A DNA stretch of 64,000 nucleotides from CAVRAZ01 sp963719135 (GTDB lineage: Bacteria > Pseudomonadota > Gammaproteobacteria > DSM-19610): contig CAVRAZ010000002.1 in assembly GCA_963719135.1 (NCBI GenBank), positions 248,001 to 312,000 of the forward strand, given 5' to 3'. The notes under the pieces are model-generated. The model saw only the letters and a list, made by a program, of their open reading frames with translations, had not been told where the DNA came from and searched no databases. Positions within the stretch are counted from its first letter, which is position 1. Each line of letters starts with the position of its first letter. Below, piece by piece: positions 55,827 to 64,000 of the stretch. The translations under genes were made by a program, and so were the position numbers.

Positions 55827-56415
55827 AATACGCGTCCGCCACAAAATAGAACGGTTGCCGGATCTCGACAATCCTGAGCAGGGCAAGCATTTTATCGAGT
55901 AAGGTGCGCGTGTCGCGATTGGACCACACCAGGCCTTCGTGAATGCGGGTTGCCAGCGGCACGGCAAACACACTCTCGGCAGCCTGAACCAGCACCGAGA
56001 CCGCCTGTAAGGAGTGCCCCATGATGTATTGTGGTTTCGTATTCGAGTCCGATTCCTGATGGAGCAGTTTGACGGCGGGCATTGTCTTGCCGCTCTTCGG
56101 CACCTTGATGCCATCACCGACTAATACCAGCCGGCCATTGACGCGCAGCGGGTCAGGAAATAGTCGCAGCACCACTTGCGCCCACAGCGCGGACAGCTCG
56201 TCAAGCAGCACGCCGGTGCTGTGAAAGTGATCGAGCAGGTTGTCATAGAACCGTTCATGTAATCCCAGCGCGCGCACAATGCTGGTCACGCCGAGCAAAT
56301 CCGTGCGCACCGTCAAGCCTGCCACGCAGGTGGCAAACCACAGGAAGGTGCGCAGGCGCGTACAGCCCGGGCGCAATAGCCGGATTGCATCACACCAGTA
56401 GATCCACGAGTGCAT
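55827..56415 (-). pseudogene. Tn-X transposase, N-terminal piece
   Basis: Starts MHSWIYWCDAIRLLRPGCTR and runs through LVLVGDGIKVPKSGKTMPAV (first catalytic Asp) to PFYFVADAYYAS. It is cut by the IS4-bounded segment at the 9-bp duplication. Together with the middle and C-terminal pieces the lengths sum to 1401 nt, a whole number of codons. Confidence 0.87.
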
Positions 56416-56504
56416 GTTGTGTCGGCTCCTGTGTCTTCTATTGTTGTCAATAGAGAATAGCATCTGTATGCTAGGCTTATAACAAGAAAAGGCCTCTTGT
56501 ACAA

Positions 56505-56819
56505 ATGACAAATAGACAACTCGCACAAATTGAAAGACGCATTGAAAAGATCAAGGCCGAACTGGCCGAGATGGGTGAAATGCGACCGGGGTCGCTGACC
56601 AGACAGTACAAAGATCCCGAAAGCGGGAGCGGCCCTTACTACCAGCTAAGCTATACGCTTGATATGAAAAGCCGGACTGACTATATTCGACAAGAATGTG
56701 TCAGCGACATTCGCCGCCAGATCAGGAACTACAAGCGCTTCAAGAAGCTGAGTGGCGAATGGATCGCGTTAAGCATCGAGCATTCCAGGCTGACGATGAA
56801 GCTGGCGCGCCACCAGTAA
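56505..56819 (+). CDS. DUF6788-family protein
   Basis: 104-aa protein starting MTNRQLAQIERRIEKIKAEL; a helical N-terminus, then GSLTRQYKDPESGSGPYYQLSYT and SRTDYIRQECVSDIRRQIRNYKRFKKL. Function unknown. It is divergent from the Tn-X transposase and lies inside the Tn-X repeats, so it is transposon cargo or an accessory factor. Confidence 0.75.
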   Translation: MTNRQLAQIERRIEKIKAELAEMGEMRPGSLTRQYKDPESGSGPYYQLSYTLDMKSRTDYIRQECVSDIRRQIRNYKRFKKLSGEWIALSIEHSRLTMKLARHQ

Positions 56820-56842
56820 CCAGCAAGCGATGTCCATAAGCC

Positions 56843-57223
56843 ATGAACAAAGAGTATGAAGGCAGCGTGTGGGAGAACCATCCTTTCATCGATGGATTGT
56901 TCGAGTGGATGGACTCCCCCCGTGGCCAACTTTCCGATGAAGTGAGGGAAGCCACCTGGCAGCACCTGGAAAAGGTGGATGTTGACGCCACTGATCGAAA
57001 GCTCATCGGGGAAGATGGGAAGCGACTCTCCATTGATGAGTCAGTGCAACGAATCCGTGGTGATTATCCCGACGTTCCGGTCGAGTTGATCGAAACCCAT
57101 CTTAGCGCCTGGCTCGAAATGGAATTTGCCCCCAAGCGCTATTCCCGGGAGCAATTGGATGAGTTGGATCGGCTGACAGAGCAGTGGGTCAACGCCCATT
57201 ACAGCCAACGTCAGGCGGCGTAA
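56843..57223 (+). CDS. Hypothetical protein of Tn-X
   Basis: 126-aa acidic protein (MNKEYEGSVWENHPFIDGLF ...), mostly helical with no recognised domain. It begins 24 bp after the DUF6788 gene and ends 7 bp before the right inverted repeat of Tn-X, so it probably forms an operon with the DUF6788 gene. Confidence 0.65.
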   Translation: MNKEYEGSVWENHPFIDGLFEWMDSPRGQLSDEVREATWQHLEKVDVDATDRKLIGEDGKRLSIDESVQRIRGDYPDVPVELIETHLSAWLEMEFAPKRYSREQLDELDRLTEQWVNAHYSQRQAA

Positions 57224-57230
57224 AATAGCG

Positions 57231-57250
57231 GAGAACTCGGTACTCTCGAG
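57231..57250 (+). repeat. Tn-X right terminal inverted repeat
   Basis: GAGAACTCGGTACTCTCGAG is the exact inverse of 32861-32880, immediately after the 126-aa gene. Confidence 0.8.
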
Positions 57251-57318
57251 TTAATATCAAATCTTGAAATATTATTTATGCAAAACATTACCTTTCATAA
57301 AGGTCTTATCATTTTAAC

Positions 57319-57933
57319 ATGGATTCATTACTAAGCCTTCCGAAACTTAGCAGAGACTTTTATACTCGCGATGTTATTGTAGTTGCCCAAGATCTCCTCG
57401 GAAAAATTCTAGTACAAAATTATAGGAATAAACTTTTAGCCGGGAAAATAGTTGAGGTGGAAGCTTATGACGGAACGATTGATGAAGCGGCACACACGTT
57501 TATCGGCAAGACAAAGCGGAACGAAATTATGTTTGATGAAGGCGGATATTTTTACGTTTATTTTGCTTACGGCGCACATTTCTGCTGCAACGTTGTTACT
57601 GGAGTTAAAGATGTTGGAACAGCAGTATTAATAAGAGCTGTTGAACCTTTGTTAGGAATTGAAGATATGTCAAATAATAGATTTGGGCATAATTTGTTAA
57701 ATGAAAAAGAAAAAATTAATTTGACCAATGGTCCTGGAAAATTGTGTAAAGCATTCAATATAGATAGAAGATATAATGCAATGGATTTAACCGGCGATGA
57801 AATGTTCTTATTAAATCAAAAAAAAATTGCTGTAAATAAAATAGTTGCTACGCAAAGAATCGGAATTAAAAAATCAATCCATCTGCCATGGAGATTTTAT
57901 ATTAAAGACAATCCTTACGTTTCCAGAAAATGA
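57319..57933 (+). CDS. DNA-3-methyladenine glycosylase (AAG/MPG family)
   Basis: 204-aa base-excision repair enzyme that removes alkylated purines. Family motifs: SRDFYTRDVIVVAQDLLGKIL, the catalytic-Glu region GKIVEVEAYDG, GYFYVYFAYGAHFCCNVVT, and NGPGKLCKAF. Length is normal. The gene is strikingly AT-rich with A/T-ending codons and poly-A runs, unlike every neighbour, which points to transfer from a low-GC donor. It lies 69 bp beyond the Tn-X end. Confidence 0.93.
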   Translation: MDSLLSLPKLSRDFYTRDVIVVAQDLLGKILVQNYRNKLLAGKIVEVEAYDGTIDEAAHTFIGKTKRNEIMFDEGGYFYVYFAYGAHFCCNVVTGVKDVGTAVLIRAVEPLLGIEDMSNNRFGHNLLNEKEKINLTNGPGKLCKAFNIDRRYNAMDLTGDEMFLLNQKKIAVNKIVATQRIGIKKSIHLPWRFYIKDNPYVSRK

Positions 57934-57987
57934 TTAAGCCTAAAAATGTGGCTCGTCGGCGAAATCTGTGGGTGAATTGGCGGTAGG

Positions 57988-58419
57988 TTAATGGATTTTA
58001 CCCTGTTCAAGGAAGCGGTATAGCTTTCTGCAAGTGGCATCGAAGGACTTCTGTTCAGATTCGCTGATGCGCGGCCAGATGAGTGGTCCCCCGTCCTCTT
58101 CGATGAGATGGGTGAGCAACGCCTTAACCGGCTGCCTGGCGAGTTCTGGATCCTCGTAGCGACGACGGATGATCTCCCCGCCGAGCATCCAGAGATGATC
58201 ACGCTGCCGGGCACGGGTCTTGTCGGCAAGTGGCTGGTGCAGGAGGTCAATCAGGAAGGGCTTGAGATGCTCCACAATGTCTTGGCCTATTGGCACGTCG
58301 CCTGTTTCGTGGTACCAAGACTGAGGCCAGTTCGCCAGGTCCGGGCAACACTGCTCAAGGGCAGCCGCTGCCTCCGGGATAATGGCAGGTTTGCTAACTC
58401 TCCTGTGCGTGCTACCCAT
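57988..58419 (-). CDS. Hypothetical protein
   Basis: About 143 aa from ATG 58419 (MGSTHRRVSKPAII ...; seven more codons are open upstream). Soluble and helical, with conserved-looking blocks NWPQSWYHETGDVPIGQDIV and GPLIWPRISESEQKSFDAT. Family not recognised. The start codon overlaps, on the opposite strand, the ATG of the ISL3 transposase fragment (shared CATG). Confidence 0.5.
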   Translation of the reverse strand: MGSTHRRVSKPAIIPEAAAALEQCCPDLANWPQSWYHETGDVPIGQDIVEHLKPFLIDLLHQPLADKTRARQRDHLWMLGGEIIRRRYEDPELARQPVKALLTHLIEEDGGPLIWPRISESEQKSFDATCRKLYRFLEQGKIH

Positions 58420-58795
58420 GTTGCTGACCCGTCTGCTCAATGCCTGTCACCACTTTCCCAGCTTTGTCTATGAAGCCGCCCGGCGCGATGAAATCACCCA
58501 GACCATCGAAGTCAATGTTCGCCCCCGGCGCGGCTCCAGGCCGCCTTGCTCGGGCTGTGGTCAATCCGCTCCGGGCTATGACACCCAGCCTGAGCGGCGC
58601 TTCGAGTTCATCCCGATCTGGGGTTTCGCCGTGGTGTTACGCTACCGCATGCGGCGGGTGCAGTGCAGGGCCTGCGGGGTCAAGGTGGAGGCGGTGCCCT
58701 GGGGGATCGGCAAGCATACCCTGACCCGCGCCTACCTGCTGTATCGGGCCCACTGGGCGAAGAAGCTCTCCTGGAAAGAGACGGCGCAAAGTTTT
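58418..58795 (+). pseudogene. ISL3-family transposase, N-terminal fragment
   Basis: Starts MLLTRLLNACHHFPSFVYEA. Zinc-binding pairs CSGC and CRAC follow, and the family segment GVKVEAVPWGIGKHTLTRAY...HWAKKLSWKETAQSFHSSW. Similarity ends near 58795 before the DDE domain. Confidence 0.85.
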
Positions 58796-58973
58796 CATAG
58801 CTCCTGGGAGAAAGAGAACAGGGGGGCTTAGGCATCGGTTGCGGATCGCTGCATTTGCTAAATGTCTTGAACCAAACTTGCTATTCGCTAGTCACCCATG
58901 AAGGGCGGGAGATGACGTTCTTGGCAGTACCGATTGCCTGACGCGAACGGCAAGTTCTCCTGCGTCTGAGTCC

Positions 58974-59150
58974 TTCACACTGCTGTTCCACCCGCTGTCC
59001 AAGCTCTATGAACACTCCGGCGCGATCATCACCACGAACCTGGCGTTCGGCGAGTGGTCGAGCGTGTTCGGCGATGCCAAGATGACCACGGCGGTGTTGG
59101 ACCGGCTGACCCATCACGGCCACATCGTCGAAACCGGCAACGCGTCCTAA
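58974..59150 (+). pseudogene. IstB C-terminal fragment
   Basis: Reads LLFHPLSKLYEHSGAIITTNLAFGEWSSVFGDAKMTTAVLDRLTHHGHIVETGN to an early stop, the C-terminal fifth of a third IstB subtype. The expected ending (FRFK) appears in another frame just after the stop, so a small indel is present. Confidence 0.8.
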
Positions 59151-59313
59151 CGCGGCGGTGAGAAATTTCGCTTTCAAGCGCGGAGGCGAGGTGATCCCGG
59201 TGAGGATAGGGGTCGACACCGCCACGCATTCCAACATCGTGACGGATTACAAGGGGATCACGGATCCTGAAATCCCGCCGACCAGATAAGGGCGAGATGC
59301 GAACGACTGACGG

Positions 59314-59345
59314 GGGCCGGCCACAAGCCGGCCCTGTTCTTTTGG
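59314..59345 (+). terminator. Strong hairpin, likely terminator
   Basis: A perfect 8-bp stem GGGCCGGC-CACAA-GCCGGCCC is followed by TGTTCTTTTGG. It could end plus-strand transcription before the phosphoesterase remnant. The 150 bp before it contain no recognised gene. Confidence 0.6.
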
Positions 59346-59366
59346 CTGTACTGTCTTATGACGCAG

Positions 59367-59525
59367 CCGTGATCTGCCACCATGCCCCCCTCATACCGGT
59401 CGGTTCATACCCGCTATGCCCGCGACCTGCTGACCCCGGTCTTCGCCAGCAGTCTCCAGATGTTAATGGATAGTAACCGGGTGACGCTCTGGATCCATGG
59501 CCAGTTCCACGATCCCTTTGGATCA
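59367..59525 (+). pseudogene. Calcineurin-like phosphoesterase C-terminal remnant
   Basis: VICHHAPL in one frame, then TRYARDLLTPVFASSLQMLM and VTLWIHGQFHDPFG in the next, resemble the C-terminal metal-site region (HHAP, WxHGHTH) of metallophosphoesterases. The usual HGHTH is degraded and a frameshift is present. No other part was found. Confidence 0.45.
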
Positions 59526-59731
59526 CGAGCTCTACGTTACCCTGCTGCGGGCGAATGAACTGATCACAGCAGTTTTCGTCGCGTGGTCCGGCATATATCC
59601 AACGCCCGAAGAATCGGACCACATTTTCGGTGTCGCATGACATTTTGGGCAGGTATCTGCATGCGCCCCGGCTACGAACGCCCAAGACGCGCCACATGAC
59701 TTCGATGGTACCCACCCGGTCCCAGGAAATG

Positions 59732-60925
59732 CTAGCGGCCCGCGAACACAACCGCGGGTTGCAGCGTCAGTACCGGTCGCACGCTGATCGCCGCGGCGGT
59801 CAGGCTGACGATCAGCACGCCGACCCCGCCGGTCAGCGGTGTGAACCACATCATGCGGAACGGATACCCCACCATCGACACCAGTTCGCCAACCAGGGTG
59901 CACAGGCCCAAACCCAGCCCGGTGCCTACCGCGGCGCAGAGGCCCGCCTGCACCAGGACCATCGCCAACAGTACTCCCGGCGTCGCACCCATGGCCTTGA
60001 GTACCGCGTACTGCTTGAGGCTCTCGTAGGTAAACATGTAGAGCATGACGCCGGCCACACCAAATCCCACGGACATCGCCAAGGTAAGCATGGCCCCCAT
60101 GTCGCCCACGTCTTCGGAGTTGACCAGATACCAGCGGACCGTATCGGCTTTGAAGTCGGCCGCCGAGCGTGCGCGCAGGCCCGTTCGGTGCTGAATACGG
60201 CGTGCGAGATCGCGGGGCGCTGTGCCGGCGGCGGCGCGAACCAGCACGAAGGTCAGGCGGTTGCGTTCCGGGGGCAGGATGCGCAGCGCATTGGACCAGG
60301 TGGTGTAGATCAGCGGCCGCGGCGGAAACCGAGGCAAGGTCGCGGATAGCCCGACGACCCGCACGCGATGATCGTTGACCAGAAAGTCATCCCCCGACTC
60401 CAGTTCCCGCAAGGGTGCCGCCAGATGCGCCCCGTCCACCGGCCACTGGTCGGCCGTCCGGCGGGGCGTTTCCAGCTTGCCGCTGGTTCCTCCCGCGTCG
60501 AGGATGATTGCGTCCGGTGCGTGGAGTACCGCCGGCGACGTACCATCGCGCAATGTTGGCGCCCCGACCAGGGTCGCGTCGTCGACGCCGATCACCTGAA
60601 AAGGTTGCGACCGCCCATTGGGCAGACGCGCATCCGCCGTGCCCAGGGCCAGGGGTGTCGCGTAACGCACACCGGCGACGCTGCGCACGCGTGCGAGTGC
60701 CGAGTCGGGCATGTTAACGGTCTGTTCGATCGAATCAACGGCGGGATCCATCACCCACACATCCGTGATCCCGTTCTCCGCGATCAGGGCGAAGCCGCGC
60801 GTCATGAATCCGGCGAAATAGGAAGCGGCGAAGGTGACCAGGAACGCGGTGAAGGCAATGCCCAGGAGCAGGCCCGCGTACTTGGCACGGTCCCCCATGA
60901 GCATCTTCAGCGCAATATACAGCAT
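59732..60925 (-). CDS. ABC transporter permease (DevC/FtsX-MacB type)
   Basis: 397-aa inner-membrane permease. One N-terminal membrane helix (AGLLLGIAFTAFLVTFAASYF), a large extracytoplasmic domain (about 45-270), then three C-terminal helices starting at MLTLAMSVGFGVAGVMLYMF, the FtsX layout. It ends an operon with the fusion protein and ATPase upstream, and likely exports a lipid, peptide or glycolipid in a DevBCA-like assembly. Confidence 0.88.
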   Translation of the reverse strand: MLYIALKMLMGDRAKYAGLLLGIAFTAFLVTFAASYFAGFMTRGFALIAENGITDVWVMDPAVDSIEQTVNMPDSALARVRSVAGVRYATPLALGTADARLPNGRSQPFQVIGVDDATLVGAPTLRDGTSPAVLHAPDAIILDAGGTSGKLETPRRTADQWPVDGAHLAAPLRELESGDDFLVNDHRVRVVGLSATLPRFPPRPLIYTTWSNALRILPPERNRLTFVLVRAAAGTAPRDLARRIQHRTGLRARSAADFKADTVRWYLVNSEDVGDMGAMLTLAMSVGFGVAGVMLYMFTYESLKQYAVLKAMGATPGVLLAMVLVQAGLCAAVGTGLGLGLCTLVGELVSMVGYPFRMMWFTPLTGGVGVLIVSLTAAAISVRPVLTLQPAVVFAGR

Positions 60926-60942
60926 CTGGCCTTTTTCTCTTG

Positions 60943-61845
60943 CTACGGGCTCGCAGGAGCCGTTTCAATGAACACATCGAGCTGCTGCCCGACATAGACC
61001 GGCAGCTCGCCCAGTGCGAGACTGTACAGGACCTGAAGTACCCGCGTATCGGTACGCTCGGTACTTCGTCCGGTCAGTGAGGTCTTGGGGATGATGGCCG
61101 GCTCGATGTATTCGAACTGCAGCGGGATCTCCTGTTTTGGGTCGCCGCGTACGAACGCGACGGCGGGGGCGTCCGGACGAACCCGCCACGCGTCGCTCTC
61201 GTCGATGTCGACGCGCACGTAGAGCTTGCGATCATCACCGAACAGTAATACCGGCGCCACACCGCCGCCGTCTACGTACTCACCCAGGCGCAGCCTCAGC
61301 TGCAACACCCGGCCCGCTACAGGGGCGCGCACGGTGCGGCGCTGGATGTCCATGCGCAGTTGCGCCACCTGCGCCTTGGCAAGGCTCAGATTCGCCTCAG
61401 CCGCCGTCGCTTCGTCGCGCAGGTCGCTCAGGGCCTGATCGCTGACTGCACCGGGGTCGCGGCGCACGAGCTGCTCCGCATAGGTTAGGCGATGCCGAGG
61501 CTGGAGCAGGGCCGCCTCGGCTGCTTTCACCCGCGCCGTTGCCGTCAGGAGTTCAGCCTGAAGATCACGGTCATCGATGCGAAACAGCACGTCGTCCGCG
61601 CTTACACGGTCGCCAACCTGCACCTCAATGTCCGTCGTGATACCCGACACCGGACTGCCGATGGCGATGTTCCCCGTACTCGCTTCGACCAGGCCGGCGC
61701 CGGCGACGAAGGCCGCATAGAGTGCGCCGGCAGGCTCGACCGTCGGGTTATGTACGGGTGCCTGGCGGTTGTCGTTGACAACGGCCGCCACGGCGACCCC
61801 CAGGCCGAGTAGGGCTAACAGGGGCAGGATATACCGGTGGGTCAT
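60943..61845 (-). CDS. HlyD/DevB-family membrane fusion protein
   Basis: 300-aa periplasmic adaptor. An N-terminal membrane anchor (ILPLLALLGLGVAVAAVV), a lipoyl/barrel-sandwich half (GSPVSGITTDIEVQVGDRVSADDVLFRIDDRDLQ), a coiled-coil hairpin (about 100-165), then RRTVRAPVAGRVLQLRLRLGEYV. It overlaps the ATPase gene by 4 bp and lies 17 bp before the permease. Confidence 0.9.
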   Translation of the reverse strand: MTHRYILPLLALLGLGVAVAAVVNDNRQAPVHNPTVEPAGALYAAFVAGAGLVEASTGNIAIGSPVSGITTDIEVQVGDRVSADDVLFRIDDRDLQAELLTATARVKAAEAALLQPRHRLTYAEQLVRRDPGAVSDQALSDLRDEATAAEANLSLAKAQVAQLRMDIQRRTVRAPVAGRVLQLRLRLGEYVDGGGVAPVLLFGDDRKLYVRVDIDESDAWRVRPDAPAVAFVRGDPKQEIPLQFEYIEPAIIPKTSLTGRSTERTDTRVLQVLYSLALGELPVYVGQQLDVFIETAPASP

Positions 61846-62561
61846 TGCGTGTCGTCTCCACCCCGGGCGTCGCGGACATCGACAATCGTTCCGTCATCCA
61901 TCCGCGCCACGCGATCGGCAAATTCCAGAATGCGGGTGTCGTGGGTGACCACGATCAACGACCGGTCCGCACGTTGGACCAGGCCCCGCAGCAGGCCCAT
62001 CATCTCATGTCCGGTGCCATGATCGAGGTTGCTGGTGGGCTCGTCACAGATGATCAGTTGCGGATCGTGGACCAGTGCGCGGGCAATCGCCACGCGCTGC
62101 TGCTGACCACCGCTCAGCTGTCCGGGCGGCGCGTGCTGCCGCTCGCCCAGGTCCACCGATGCGAGCAAGCGGCCCGCTGTCTCCAGCGCCGCCTTGCGGG
62201 GCCGACCGGCCAGCAGCAGGGGAACGGCGACATTTTCGGCGGCGGTCAGTGCCGGCAGCAGATTGAACACCTGAAACACAAACCCGATGGCACGCCCCCG
62301 GAAGCGCACCCGTTCGCGCTCCCGCATATGCCGTAGGTCGCGACCCAGCACTTCGCAGTCACCGTCATCTTGATCGAGGATGCCCGACAGGACGGAAAGC
62401 AACGTCGTCTTGCCGCAGCCGGAGGGCCCGACCAGCATGAGCAGCTCGCCCTGGCGAACGGTGAGATCGACGCCGCGCAGGGCGCGGACTTGCGCGGGCC
62501 CTTCTCCATAAGTCTTGGTCAGGCCGTGGCACCGAACGGCAATCGTTTCACTTGGACCCAT
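61842..62561 (-). CDS. ABC transporter ATPase (DevA/MacB/LolD type)
   Basis: 239-aa nucleotide-binding subunit. Walker A GPSGCGKTT (residues 45-53), signature LSGGQQQR, Walker B LIICDEPTSNLDH, and H-loop VVTHDTRI. First gene of the three-gene export operon. Confidence 0.92.
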   Translation of the reverse strand: MGPSETIAVRCHGLTKTYGEGPAQVRALRGVDLTVRQGELLMLVGPSGCGKTTLLSVLSGILDQDDGDCEVLGRDLRHMRERERVRFRGRAIGFVFQVFNLLPALTAAENVAVPLLLAGRPRKAALETAGRLLASVDLGERQHAPPGQLSGGQQQRVAIARALVHDPQLIICDEPTSNLDHGTGHEMMGLLRGLVQRADRSLIVVTHDTRILEFADRVARMDDGTIVDVRDARGGDDTQ

Positions 62562-62982
62562 GTCAAATCGCTCCCGAGTGCCTCGAACACATCAGCGCCG
62601 GGTCATTGCTAGTAAACCATCCTGCCGCCGTCATAGTCTTGCCGGCGCCGCGGCCCAGATCCGGCAGCAGAGCTTGAGTCGGTGGAAGGTCCCCGACACG
62701 TCGGGCGCCCCAACAGGTGCCACATCATGGCCGCTCGGCGCGCCTTCCACCCGGATATGCGGGGACATCCCGCGGATAATATAGCCAGGCAGTCTGTCGA
62801 AGTCGTGCCAGTCGCGCAAAGCCGCTGCTCCACTCTGACAGCGATGGCGGGCAGCGCTGCCGGCCCTGTCATGATCGAGACTGCGGGAATTGCTGACAGC
62901 GACCGGGATCTGCGGATTGCGATGCGCCACAAGTCTTCCTGGATGCATTGGTGACAGCGGTGCCGGATGCGGGTGTGCCGGT
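62562..62982. other. Gene-free stretch
   Basis: 421 bp between the ABC operon and the sensor kinase. Open frames occur on both strands but lack homology, plausible starts or normal composition. It probably contains the ABC operon promoter. Confidence 0.5.
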
Positions 62983-64000
62983 TCACTCGTGTCCGGCTTC
63001 GGCAGGCGACGTCGGCGGGTTCGGCAGGCAGATGTGAAAGCGTGTCCGGCCTTCGGTCGAAACGACGTCGATGTTCCCGCCATGAGCTTCGACAATGGAT
63101 TTGACGATGGCCAGGCCGAGGCCGGTACCGTTGCCGTCACGCTGCCTTGACGGATCGACGCGATAGAAGCGGTCGAACAGTTTCGGGAGATGTTCGGGTG
63201 GTATCTCTGTGCCGGAGTTTTCGACCACAATGCTGGTGCCGTCTTCATTCGATGCATGGAGTCGCACGCGCACGGTTTCGCCAGCCGGCGAATGGCGGAT
63301 GGCGTTGGACAGGAGATTGCCCAGCGCACGCTGCAACATCGGCCGGTCAGCCGCGGCCGTGGCGGTGCCCTCCAGTAACAGCGTGACACCGCGTTCCTCC
63401 GCCCAGCCGTCATAGTAGTCGAACAGCGCCCGAACTTCCTTGGCCAGATCCAGATCGCTGACGCTTTTCTTCCGCGGGCGATTGTCCGCTTGCGCCAGAA
63501 AGAGCATGTCGCCGACCATCTGCGCCATGCGCTCATATTCTTCCATATTCGAGTAGAGGATTTCCCGGTATTGTTCGATGGTACGCGCCCGAGAGAGTGC
63601 CACCTGGGTCTGGGTCATCAGGTTTGTTATGGGCGTGCGCAGCTCATGGGCGATGTCGGCGTTGAAATCCGAGAGTCGGCGAAATGCTTCATCCACGCGC
63701 TGCAGCATCCCATTGAATGCGATCGCGAGGTCCGAGAGTTCGCTGGGCACGCTTTCGGGGGACAGGCGGGTGTTCAACTCGTTGGCGCTGATGCGCTGGA
63801 GCTGCGCGACGATGTCGCGCAGAGGCGCATGGCCTTGTCGCACCGCCATCCAGCCCATCAGGGTCATGATGCCGATACTGGCGGCAATCATCAACCACAA
63901 TGTCCTGCGGAAGTGCTCGAGAAACCGAAGATGGTAGTCCGTCTGCACGGCGATAGCCAGGGTATAGGGCTGGCTGGCCGCCGATCCGTGTTGAATCAGT
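62983..64000 (-). CDS. Sensor histidine kinase, heavy-metal (CusS-like) type, partial
   Basis: C-terminal 339 residues visible; the gene continues past the right edge, as the frame remains open to 64000. A membrane helix (LWLMIAASIGIMTLMGWMAV), a HAMP segment, the phospho-acceptor box FNADIAHELRTPITN, N-box LLSNAIRHSP and G-boxes NGTGLGLAIVKSIVEAHGG. Upstream residues look like the end of a periplasmic sensor domain. The response regulator probably lies outside the window. Confidence 0.9.
   Translation of the reverse strand, partial: LIQHGSAASQPYTLAIAVQTDYHLRFLEHFRRTLWLMIAASIGIMTLMGWMAVRQGHAPLRDIVAQLQRISANELNTRLSPESVPSELSDLAIAFNGMLQRVDEAFRRLSDFNADIAHELRTPITNLMTQTQVALSRARTIEQYREILYSNMEEYERMAQMVGDMLFLAQADNRPRKKSVSDLDLAKEVRALFDYYDGWAEERGVTLLLEGTATAAADRPMLQRALGNLLSNAIRHSPAGETVRVRLHASNEDGTSIVVENSGTEIPPEHLPKLFDRFYRVDPSRQRDGNGTGLGLAIVKSIVEAHGGNIDVVSTEGRTRFHICLPNPPTSPAEAGHE

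Noticed and set aside
62609..62986. Possible 125-aa gene between the kinase and the ABC operon
   Set aside because: Arg/Ser-rich, no homology, and a competing open frame on the other strand; treated as non-coding.

Overview
The window comes from a high-GC gammaproteobacterium; the species cannot be fixed from the sequence. The left 10 kb is ordinary chromosome: mutS facing away from pncC-thpR-recA-recX-alaS-lysC-csrA, then tRNA-Ser(GCU) and tRNA-Arg(ACG). This matches the conserved alaS/csrA/serV/argV neighbourhood of gammaproteobacteria. A LexA-type box precedes recA.

From tRNA-Arg onward the window is accessory DNA. A 6.5-kb island (10297-16761) is bounded by the 3' end of tRNA-Arg and a 46-bp near-perfect copy of it. 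It carries an overlapping three-gene operon: AbiEi antitoxin, AbiEii nucleotidyltransferase toxin, and a primase-helicase with a TOTE-type archaeo-eukaryotic primase domain. It also holds a decayed transposase gene and a VapBC-like pair. A broken tyrosine recombinase lies just outside the second att copy, which suggests a second element integrated in tandem at the same tRNA.

A trehalose/alpha-glucan cluster follows at 23.6-32.7 kb, all on the minus strand: DUF5752 protein, TreT-like glycosyltransferase, TreZ, and a MalQ-TreY fusion. It can make trehalose both from nucleotide sugar and from maltodextrin. The cluster lies between two identical, directly repeated 3309-bp IS21-family elements (IS21-A).

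From 32.86 to 57.25 kb is a stack of nested mobile elements. One transposon (called Tn-X here: transposase, DUF6788 protein, 126-aa protein, 20-bp inverted repeats) is split into three pieces. One gap holds IS21-B copy 1, itself split by IS21-A copy 2. The other gap holds a 15.4-kb segment bounded by two different IS4-family elements with a 9-bp target duplication. Removing both insertions restores an in-frame 466-codon transposase gene. The 15.4-kb segment carries a degraded membrane-stress cluster (CsbD, YqjD/E/K-like proteins, Lmo0937-like peptide, lipoprotein, AI-2E-type transporter remnant), a secreted Gly/Pro/Gln heptad-repeat protein, and two group II intron RT remnants, one interrupted by IS21-B copy 2.

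Beyond Tn-X are an AT-rich 3-methyladenine DNA glycosylase gene that looks transferred, further IS and gene scraps, a DevBCA/MacAB-like ABC export operon, and a heavy-metal-type sensor kinase that runs off the right edge.
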